From Megamerina dolium (taxonomy: Eukaryota; Arthropoda; Insecta; Diptera; Megamerinidae), in NCBI GenBank assembly GCA_963854835.1, contig OY978530.1, positions 39,516,251 through 39,580,250 on the forward strand: 64,000 nucleotides of DNA. The letters run 5' to 3'. Below the pieces are notes generated by a model. It was not told the origin of the DNA. It saw only the letters and a list, made by a program, of their open reading frames with translations, and did not search any database. Of this stretch, positions 56,099 through 64,000 are shown one piece after another (the first letter of the stretch is position 1; each line of letters starts with the position of its first letter). Made by a program: the position numbers and the translations under genes.

Positions 56099-56835
56099 GG
56101 ATAAACTTCAGAATTTAGATGAACTTTTACATCGGCGAGATCGCAATAAACGAATTTTCTAGAGTTCTGAAATCCGATTAGCATAAATCGTGATTGTTCA
56201 CTTTGTACAGCCAATTTAACATTCCATAGATGATTTGTAGTCTGTGATAGTGTTGGATTAAAATGCATATACCAACAACGAAATGCCATTGGTACAGGAA
56301 GTCCTTAGAAGTTAATTTAATTGAGTCTGCTAATTGAATATGTGGCACTTTAGATATTAAATTAACTATAGTTAACACAATTTTATCATTATCAGCAGCT
56401 ACAGATGAGAAGGCTATACCTTTATCAGTTTTTGATTGAAGAAGTATTATTCACGCTTTGCATTTAATATCACCTTATTATAATCTTCAGCAAAACCCAA
56501 AAGATGATTAAAGGTATGCAAAAATTAAATTGTCCATTGGATATTTCAATATCATCAGACACACTCCAACCAGCATTCATCATCACTGTACTCTCATTAG
56601 GTGAGAGAGAGAAGCAAAACCCTTCATTGTAGTTGCAATTCCTAAATGTTGGGTTCGATCAATTTCAATGCCATTCATCTCATGACGAATTTCATCGATT
56701 AAATATGATATACACTTATTTCGCATTTTTATATTATGAGAGATAGTCTTTGCATCAAGTGCAGCAGTACCTTGAATACAGATCATACTTTCCGATGGTA
56801 GATTGTAGAGGTCTTGATTCTCAAATTTCTAATTT
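56098..56835 (-). pseudogene. Polinton double jelly-roll major capsid protein remnant
   Basis: From about 56835 downward the minus strand encodes YNLPSESMICIQGTAAL, then EIRHEMNGIEIDR and TTMKGFASLS, and later (56378-56110) MAFRCWYMHF, QTTNHLWNVKLAVQSEQSRF and VKVHLNSEVYP. This pattern is familiar from insect Polinton-type major capsid genes. Frameshifts (near 56580 and 56380) and loss of the C-terminal half beyond 56098 make it nonfunctional. Confidence 0.65.
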
Positions 56836-57179
56836 TATCATTATTTTTATTTTCATAATTATTTTTATATGATTTTTGATACTCTGAATAACTGTGATAA
56901 TCCTTCTTTATGATACTTTCATCATAAAGAGGTTGTTGCATAATGTTAAGTATATCATTCGAAGTGTTTTTACTTCTTACTCGCTATTTTTTTTTTTAAG
57001 TTGAAATCCTAAAATTTTTAAAGACTTTTTATTCAATGACGATAATATATTTCGTATTTGATGTAAGTATTTATTAACAACTTTTGAAGACGTGTTGTGA
57101 GGTTTCTTTTCTGATATACTTCTATCAGAGGTCAGTCGTATATTGTGAGTAAATTAATCTCTGCCTAGATCTTTATTAT

Positions 57180-57253
57180 ATATAATCATCTTAAGGCCCT
57201 GGGTGCAAAAAATTTACCAAGTTTGAGGTCGTTCATTTATTTTATATCCTGGT
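57180..57253 (-). pseudogene. Polinton smaller capsid gene, downstream part
   Basis: Reading minus from 57253, codons PGYKINERPQTW continue the frame that stops at the other edge of the Pao-type insertion (63105). Homology decays after about 12 codons at a stop. Confidence 0.68.
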
Positions 57254-57700
57254 TGATGGGGATGGGGTGCCAGGTGGACTCGTTCCAACGATGGTTGCTT
57301 CCTCCAGGTGATCGTGGTGTGTGTAAGTGCGGGGATATTTGTTAGTTCAATGCTGTTGTTGGATATTGAGGTTGTGGGTGGTAATGTATTTTGTGTTTCT
57401 GCTGCTGCTGCTGCTGCGAACGATGTTGTGTTGTTTATGTCGCAAAATGAATAATAACATCTGCGATTTTTCAACTTTAAAACAATATTTATTGGAAAAA
57501 AAACGTTTTAATTATATGTAGCGAGATTTTAATTTTTGCGCGCATTGGCTGTCTATTTTATTCGGGATATATTTCGAGAATGATAAAAAACAATCAAAAC
57601 GGGCGGCCAGAAGAGAGAAATGTTATATAAGTAACAGGGTTGCCAACCCACTCAAATGAAGACAAACAAACAGTGCACGCATCTAACTCTGGCGTAGACA
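57254..57700 (-). repeat. Pao-type 3' LTR
   Basis: Nearly identical to 62652-63104, including a (CTG)5-like run at 57399-57416 and a TTTAAAACAATATTTATTGG block. Immediately inside it, the complement of 57701-57715 is a G-rich tract (AAGGGGGGCGGAA). Confidence 0.93.
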
Positions 57701-58680
57701 TTCCGCCCCCCTTGCAGGGATACTGCAAAGGAGATGAAACCCCTACCCCAGGTAGAGATAAAGAGATAAAGGAAAATTACAATTTAGAAAAGAAATATAC
57801 AAATTTAGGGGATAAATAAATGTCATTCTTAAAAGTCTAAAATTATGACTATCCGCCTATCAGCAACGGGAATACGAATCCGGTTCATGCAACAGAAAGT
57901 AGCACAAAAGTATCTCACGATTGGTTGATGATGGGTAGACTCTACACTGCATGCTCCAAACATATACCTTTTAATGGGTTATTGAAATAAAACTGACTAT
58001 AAGTCATGGGGGAGAGATGCCACACGTCATTCCGTTTCGAACCGCAAAAGTATGTACGCAGATGCCACTGAGTTTGACGAGAATTGCTCATATTAGTTCT
58101 ACAAGAACCATGTGAATGATGTTAAATTATATCTATGTTTAAGCCGTAAGTTTTCGGAGGAAGTATATCGGGATTGACGTTGATTGATGGAACTTCAGTG
58201 TAAAGTGTTGATTGTGAAATATTGATCAATGTTGATTGTTGACTGTTGAGTGTTGTTTAGTGCTATGCGATCTATCAGTTGCTTCTGGGGGTTTCATATC
58301 GTATACAATTTGACGTTTTATAAAGTACTCTTACTTCCGTCGTAGACAGAAGGATTTGCTAAGAGTATAAATATGTAAGAGATGGTCGTAGACCAGATTT
58401 ACGGGAGAGAAATATCTTCCTGTGAGATGCTTGATTCGCGGGATTGCCAGATATGTAATGCTTCCGACAATTTTTTCACTCAGCTAGATTTAGAGAGTTT
58501 CGGGTTCATGATAGGTCGATCGTCAACTCGATTCATGAATATGCAGCAAACAATGTGGAGAATGGGATTATTCATACGCATGTCAACTACGCCAGAGCAT
58601 AGTTTCACCGAAGCTTCGTAGAAGTTCGTGATTTATACCGGGAAGTTACAGTGAACTGAAAAATCGGCTCGTAGGACCAA
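57701..58680. other. Pao-type internal remnant with a second, degenerate primer site
   Basis: No pol homology was recognised. At 58663-58679 ATCGGCTCGTAGGACCA is a degenerate copy of the tRNA-Tyr primer site, followed directly by the perfect hairpin GGCAAGTGTG-GTG-CACACTTGCC (58681-58703). This suggests a second, nested Pao-type LTR junction. The 79-codon plus frame at 58382-58621 has no recognised features. Confidence 0.5.
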
Positions 58681-58905
58681 GGCAAGTGTGGTGCACACTT
58701 GCCTTTAGGTAGTTGGATGAACAGCTGTTAGCGATGGTGACTGTGGAAGTCGTTGTTGTGGCGACACAAAACACTTCTTTTTCAATTTTATTTATTTATT
58801 GTATATATTTAAGCAATGTTTACACTTAATTTAAATTCTTCTTTAAAATTAAATCTAGTATAATTAAAGAGTTCGAGATATGGGAAATTGTTTTTTTTTT
58901 TATTT

Positions 58906-60233
58906 TTAACGAGTGCTGGAAGCATTCTCTACCCTGTGCAGTAGGGAATTGAGTCTTTGTTTGCAGGATGAACACGTGCATCGGCTCTTACAATTACTGT
59001 GAACGTGCGAGTTGGCCAAGCAATTTATGCACAGTTTGTGTTTTCGAAGAGCGTGTGTTTGCCGGCACAATGGACAATCGCGATTGGCTAGGGTTACGTG
59101 ATATGCGTTTATCCTTCGTGAGTCTATCGAAAGACTACTTGGATGATTGGGAATAGTAATTCGGCTGGGTTGCCGGTTTTGTGGTTGGCTTGATTCCCGA
59201 ACTCCACTTCGGATATCTGCGACTGACTCCAAAGTCTGATACCGATTTGTAAGAAAGGCATCGAAGTCGCTCCAATTAGGGATTTGACGTGTATTTTTTA
59301 TCGATTGCTCCCAAAGACTCAACGTGTTATATAGGAGTTTCGAAGAACACAAATAGACCAAAATAGGATTTCAATGACTTATGTCGATGCCTAAGAGCTT
59401 CAAATTCATAATGCAATTGTTAATAGTGCGCTGTAAACGCTTTAAATTGGGACCGGTTTCTTGGGTAATAGACTGGAAGTTGAAGAGTGATTCCAATTGT
59501 ATGTTTACCAATATGCGTTTGTTGTCATATCGCTCTTCTAAATTGTGCCACGCTATTGAGAAGCCATCATTAGTCAACGCAGTTGACTTAATGATACTGT
59601 GTGCTTCGCCACGGGTTTTTTGTAACAAATGGTACAACTTTTCTACGGGACTCAGGCGGGGATTGTTTCTATACAAGGCCGTGAACATATCGCGGAAGCT
59701 AGGCCACGAAACATAATCGCCCGAAAAACATGGTGTGTCGCATGGAGGCAGCTGAATAGCGGGAAATGAATGTTCATTATTTATTTTCTCAACGGGTGGA
59801 TTCGGAATTGCCGGAGAAGAGGAAACTGCGGGGCATGCCACCTCGAAACTCAGCTCATGACGAACAGCAGGAAATTAAGGTTGACGGGGTATGTTTTCAG
59901 CGGGAGAAGAGGAAACTGCGAGGGTGCCACTTCGGAATTCAACTCGTGAAGATTAGCGTTGATTGCAGAGAGGCACCGGACATAAGTGGTTAGGCATTCC
60001 CTATATGCTCTTTGATTAATTTGATTAACGTCAACATCTTCAGCTACTTCCCCTGTTATGAGAGAGTAATATGCCGTTTTACAATCACTCCATAGGGATT
60101 GGAATTGCTTTTTCTGTGCCTCCAAGCTAATTTTGTTATGAGCTTCTGGGTTGATGGCATGAAAATTGCTATCAAATTCAATAATATCTTCCACGGTAGC
60201 TCTGAAGAGCTCTATTAGCGATTGTAGAATCAC
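58906..60233 (-). pseudogene. BEL/Pao Gag remnant
   Basis: Minus strand: 60233-59850 holds the N-terminal helical part (EDIIEFDSNFHAINPEAHNK), 59841-59371 the DUF1759-type core (FSGDYVSWPSFRDMFTALYR, YHLLQKTRGEAHSIIKS, LEERYDNKRILVNIQLESL) and 59361-58906 the C-terminus with CPLCRQTHALRKHKLC and CINCLANSHVHSNC knuckle-like clusters. Stops or shifts separate the three parts. A short imperfect duplication (GGAGAAGAGGAAACTGCG at about 59813 and 59902) interrupts the first junction. Confidence 0.85.
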
Positions 60234-60877
60234 AGATATAATACGGGTTAAACTTTAAAAACGAGAGAGAATTGCTGGCAAATCTGGAGTTAAGTTGCCT
60301 TTTCTCACGATTTATCAAAAAATGGGTTGCCAAAATGTGCCCGGAAAGAGATTAATCCGAAAGACGTAGTCTTCCGTAGCCAAACGGAAGGTTACACTAG
60401 TGGGCCAACTTATGAAAAGTATGACCTTGAATTTATTTTTGATTCGTATTCAATTCCTCTGAATTCCGGAATTGACATAGGGAGATGTAATATAAATTAA
60501 TTCACAATCAATAAAATTACTCAATTATAATGAGCCGCGGTGATATTTACGTATAGAAAACTCTTATCCGATGGGTATAAAAACGTTTGGCAACCACTGT
60601 ATACTACTTTCTTCAACTTGTATCGTATTATCTTGCACAAAAAAATCAATTATTTGATATTCGTTAACACTGTAGCAACTTAGGGTTGAGAGTGACTCTT
60701 TTTCACACTTGATATTTTTCAATAGAAAAGATAGTGTACAATTGTTATTGGAATTACTTTTCTTTTATAAAAAACACCAGCCAATGCCATTATAGTTTAT
60801 TGCTATTACAGATATATGCAAAACAAAAATTGGGATGTAGAAATTTAGCAACAATAATCACTACAGCTACATTTGTG
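60234..60877. other. Pao-type leader remnant, no gene seen
   Basis: AT-rich sequence between gag and the RTE fragment. It ends with the target duplication AGCTACATTTGTG (60865-60877). Confidence 0.5.
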
Positions 60878-61596
60878 GGCAAGACGTAGTATCTAGTGTC
60901 AACAAACAAAGAGTCCCGGCGTCTTGGACAGCACGTCACTGTTGACAACTACGCTTTTGAAGTAGTAAGGGACTTTGTCTATCTTGGAACCAGCATTAAC
61001 AGCAGTAATGACGTCGGCTTGGAGATCATGCGTAGGATCACTCTTGCTAACAGGTGTTACTCTGGGCTGAGTAAGCAATTGAGAAGTCGAGCCCTCTCTC
61101 GAAGAACGAAAACTACACTCCACAAGTCTCTCATCATGTCTGTCCTAACATATGGCGCTGAAGCCAGGACAATTTCTACCTTGGGTGAGCGAATGCTTGG
61201 AGTTTTCGAGAGAAAAGTCCTACGCAAGATCTTTGGACCTATTTGCGTTGGTGGCGAGTACCGAATAAGGTACAGCCATGAGCTGTACGAGCTGTATGCC
61301 GATATTGACATAGTAAAGCGCATCAAAATCCAGCGGCTGCGCTGGCTAGGTCATGTCGAGCGAATGGAAGAACACGCTCCAGCTAAGAAGGTGTTTTATT
61401 CGGAACCCGCTGGAGGACGACGCAAAAGAGGAAGACCAAACCTCCGGTGGAAAGACCAAGTACTGGAGAACCTGACGGCGCTTGGAATTTCTAACTGGCG
61501 CCAGCTAGCGAAGAACAGAGATGGCTTGCGAAGCATGTAATTTTCGGCCTAAATCGATATTCGGTTGTTATGGCCACATAAGTAAGTAAGTAAGTA
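60878..61596 (+). mobile_element. RTE fragment, 5' truncated
   Basis: Starts at the equivalent of about 28170 of the full RTE and runs through the ORF end, 3' UTR and (AAGT)n tail. Flanked by AGCTACATTTGTG (60865-60877) and AGCTATATTTGTG (61597-61609), 12 of 13 identical. The 214-codon frame 60896-61540 is the RT C-terminal region with one early stop change near its end; it lacks the catalytic domain. Confidence 0.93.
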
Positions 61597-61609
61597 AGCT
61601 ATATTTGTG

Positions 61610-62629
61610 ATCATACGCAGGTATATTAGCCGAGACAAATCAATGCCTTTTATTGTTGCCTTTTGGGTGTACTTGTTGTTGATGGTTTAGGGATACGCAT
61701 GAACCAAAGTAAGTAGTTGAAATGTAAGTGTCAACAACAACTAGTAATCGCATGTGGATTTGTATAATAACAAGGCGGTTGTTTTTGTAAATACAAAAGG
61801 CAAAGGTATTAAGAAAAAAATGCAATATGTATGAAATTGTTATTGCCAAACAAATATTTTTTGAATATTTTAATATTGCCGATATCAGTTTTCGTGAGGG
61901 AAAAACAACTTGTATTGGGAACGTGTAGTTGTATTATGCTTTGGTTTTCCTTTTGCAAGGCAAGAGACTAATGTTGCAATAATGTTTTTCGTAGGGAGGT
62001 GTATGCGAGGTGATACGACTGTTATGTGTACAAACACTTATTGGTTATGTTTGAATAAAATAACCGCAAAAATGCAACAACGATATCTCTGAGAGAGATG
62101 TTTTGATGTACTTATAAAATTTTACTGAGAGATATGCAAGGGATTAGTAAACAAATTTAATGTACTAATAATTTTTATTTTTATTTTTTCAACCAAAAGT
62201 GCGTTTTGCCGTCGGTAAAACACTATCATTCGTAACACAATATATATGTTATAATTTCTTAATTCTTGCAACTGTATAAGATACAGAATACAATATTTAA
62301 CTCAGCGAGAGATTCGCTGTAAGTTAGAGGGATGTTTAAGCGGGATTTGCTATTAAATGTACGTACGACGTACTCATCAACAATGTAGCCACGAATTAAA
62401 AAGCCAACAGTAATTGTGCTGCAACAATGTTATTAAATATTCTTTGTTGATTTTAGTGGGATGTGATGGGATATATGGATGTAAAAACAATCAACAATTG
62501 TACCTTATTTTTCATACATACATGTATGTAATAAACAAGTAATACATATGTGCTGTACACTTCATACAAGTATGTATAATAAGACGTACCTCGATCAGCA
62601 AGATTATCTTACCACACGTTGCGAGTCTT
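61610..62629. other. Pao-type leader remnant, no gene seen
   Basis: AT-rich, without recognisable coding sequence, between the RTE fragment and the primer site. Confidence 0.5.
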
Positions 62630-62647
62630 ATCCGGCTCGAAGGACCA
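62630..62647 (-). promoter_or_regulatory. primer binding site, tRNA-Tyr type
   Basis: The + strand ATCCGGCTCGAAGGACCA matches the 3' end of tRNA-Tyr with CCA. On the minus strand it is the primer site, four bases from the LTR end at 62652. Confidence 0.8.
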
Positions 62648-62651
62648 ATAA

Positions 62652-63104
62652 TGATTGTGTGAGGGATGGGGTGCCAGGTGGACTTGTTCCAACGATGGTT
62701 GCTTCCTGCAGGTGATCGTGGTGTGTGTGAGTGCGGGGATATTTGTTAGTTCAATGCTGTTGTTGGATATTGAGGTTGTGGGTGGTAATGTATTTTGTGT
62801 TTCTGCTGCTGCTGCTGCTGCGAAGGATGTTGTGTTGTTTATGTCGCAAAATGAATAATAACACCCGCGATTTTTCAACTTTAAAACAATATTTATTGGA
62901 AAAAAAACGTTTTAATTATATGTAGCGAGATTTTAATTTTTGCGCGCACTGGCTGTATATTTTCTTCGGGATATATTTCGAGAATGATAAAAAACAATCA
63001 AAACGGGCGGTCAGAAGAGAGAAATGTTATATAAGTAACAGGGTTGCCAACCCACTCAAATTAAGAAAAACAAACAGTGCACGCGTCTAACTCTGGCGAA
63101 GACA
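62652..63104 (-). repeat. Pao-type 5' LTR
   Basis: Direct repeat of 57254-57700. The LTR end next to the primer site is about 10 bases longer than in the other copy (TGATTGTGTGAGGG versus TGATGGGG). Confidence 0.93.
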
Positions 63105-63640
63105 CCCTGGTAAAACCGACACAGAAAACTGATAAATCATGTGAGTTGAATCATTATTAATATATGACCCAGTAGTTATGTTACACTCGATTCGTAAAAC
63201 ATTTACTTTTGAAATATGAACTTGTACATCAGATTGATGATATTGATCAGGTTTTAATTCACGTCTACTAAACCCTAACAATCCACCAATGGTACGCTCA
63301 CTATTAAAATAAATGGTATCAGTAGCTGACAATATCACAATTTGCATTGTATTATTATTAAGTTCAATTTTCAAGATATCCTTTGTATTTAAATCTTCAT
63401 ATTTTGAAACAACAAAATCAATTATATCATCAATTTCATATCATTCTATTGGAATGTTGATAACATGATTTCCAATGTGAAATAGATTATTCCCATAATC
63501 CACATTAGGTATAGAGTGATAAATAGTAAAACCAACAAGATCACAGACATAATCACCATTCAACTATATGGGTGGAAAAAAATCTGCTGATAGTTCTGAG
63601 CTTTTTCCAATCAATTCTATTGTTCTAGACATCTTAACTA
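63105..63640 (-). pseudogene. Polinton smaller (single jelly-roll type) capsid gene, upstream part
   Basis: An ATG near 63632 opens MSRTIELIGKSSELSADFFP, interrupted by a TAG, and the frame then continues with one more stop near 63440. The recognisable block IGGLLGFSRRELKPDQYHQS and IECNITTGSYIN lies at 63300-63160. The gene is cut at 63105 by the Pao-type LTR and resumes at 57253. The assignment to the Polinton minor capsid (penton) rests on recalled family resemblance. Confidence 0.62.
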
Positions 63641-63734
63641 CAAATAGGGTTGTGATGAAATAAAGCACATAACATTTCCTTTTATATATCTTTTTTTTAT
63701 TTTTGTTTTATTTATAAAATCATACAATATCGCT

Positions 63735-64000
63735 TTTATTTATCCATGATTTATGTTCTTTAGAGAATCCAAGCCATTTAATATAGGCTTTGTCACCTGT
63801 GGTTTTCAAAATGTTTTCAATGAAATATATATCAAGGTAATTCGTTTTCATAAGCTGATATTTATAAAATCCCCCTTTTATAGGCTTTTCTTGATAGTCT
63901 TCTAATATATATGTAGTGGGGTCAGTTTTTTGAATTTGTTTAATTTTAAGTATCGCAGTAGTTCAATTCGGTGTATACCCGTTCTTAAAGGCATATTTAT
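63735..64000 (-). pseudogene. Polinton integrase C-terminus with chromodomain
   Basis: Minus-strand translation from the window edge gives NGYTPNWTTAILKIKQIQKT, then TTYILEDYQEKPIKGGFYKY and the chromodomain-like IENILKTTGDKAYIKWLGFS ending KSW. This matches the end of Polinton/Maverick integrases (C. elegans F54H12.3-like). The catalytic core should lie beyond the window. No stop is seen in this part before about 63735. Confidence 0.75.

Larger units (their letters stand above)
57254..63104 (-). mobile_element. BEL/Pao-type LTR retrotransposon, tRNA-Tyr primed, internally deleted
   Basis: LTRs at 57254-57700 and 62652-63104 (about 450 bp, + strand TGAT to AGACA). The tRNA-Tyr primer site lies inside the right LTR and a G-rich polypurine tract inside the left one, as expected for minus orientation. 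Flanks share CCTGGT (57248-57253 and 63106-63111), offset by one base at the right edge. The internal part keeps a Pao-type gag, lacks pol, and carries an RTE fragment. Confidence 0.85.

Noticed and set aside
58382..58621. 79-codon plus-strand frame in the Pao-type internal region
   Set aside because: No recognisable motif, and opposite to the orientation of the element; kept only as unassigned sequence.

Overview
This window reads as repeat-dense, AT-rich dipteran chromatin. I found no single-copy host gene, no rRNA, no genuine tRNA gene and no CRISPR array. The element mix (I-like, Jockey, RTE, mariner, BEL/Pao, Ty1/copia, several Ty3/gypsy families, a Polinton/Maverick and a tRNA-derived SINE) fits a higher fly, plausibly a tephritid fruit fly; the species is inference.

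Layout. 1-2496 is the 3' part of a Jockey-clade element (copy 1) with an open ORF2. 2613-6440 is a patchwork of decayed copia, RTE and I-like pieces. 6520-12088 is a BEL/Pao element on the minus strand with matching 310-bp LTRs and an ACCTT target duplication. 12.1-13.4 kb holds a TA microsatellite, a SINE, an RTE remnant and a SINE tail. 14370-17885 and 18059-23941 are two copies of one Ty3/gypsy family (family 1). The second is nearly complete and carries a convincing -1 frameshift signal between gag and pol. 25.06-29.22 kb is a DDE transposase pseudogene split by a full-length RTE element with an intact 992-codon ORF. 31.05-32.32 kb has a Tc1-like remnant and a hAT-like MITE.

32556-42565 is a second Ty3/gypsy family (family 2, minus strand, tRNA-Ser primer site) that hosts a solo LTR of family 1. 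Its right LTR is cut by Jockey copy 2 (minus strand). Jockey copy 3 (plus strand) lies head to head with copy 2 and is inserted in a mariner. The two Jockeys have evidently recombined: the 1.5 kb between their 5' ends is inverted, and this separates three sets of matching ends (the gypsy ACCT duplication, the 13-bp Jockey duplication and the mariner halves).

53.7-55.6 kb has a second SINE and GT-rich repeats. 55.6-64.0 kb is a decayed Polinton/Maverick-like element (jelly-roll capsid genes and an integrase with a chromodomain). Its smaller capsid gene is interrupted by a BEL/Pao-type LTR element at 57254-63104 that primes from tRNA-Tyr and itself carries an RTE fragment.

The genes do not form a host pathway: each element encodes its own mobility machinery, mostly broken. 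Coding regions that look intact are the RTE ORF, Jockey copy 1 ORF2 (5' end outside the window), Jockey copy 2 ORF1, and the gag of the second family-1 gypsy copy. Nesting gives a relative history: Polinton before the Pao-type element before its RTE fragment; mariner before its RTE fragment and Jockey 3; gypsy family 2 before Jockey 2; the inversion came after both Jockeys.
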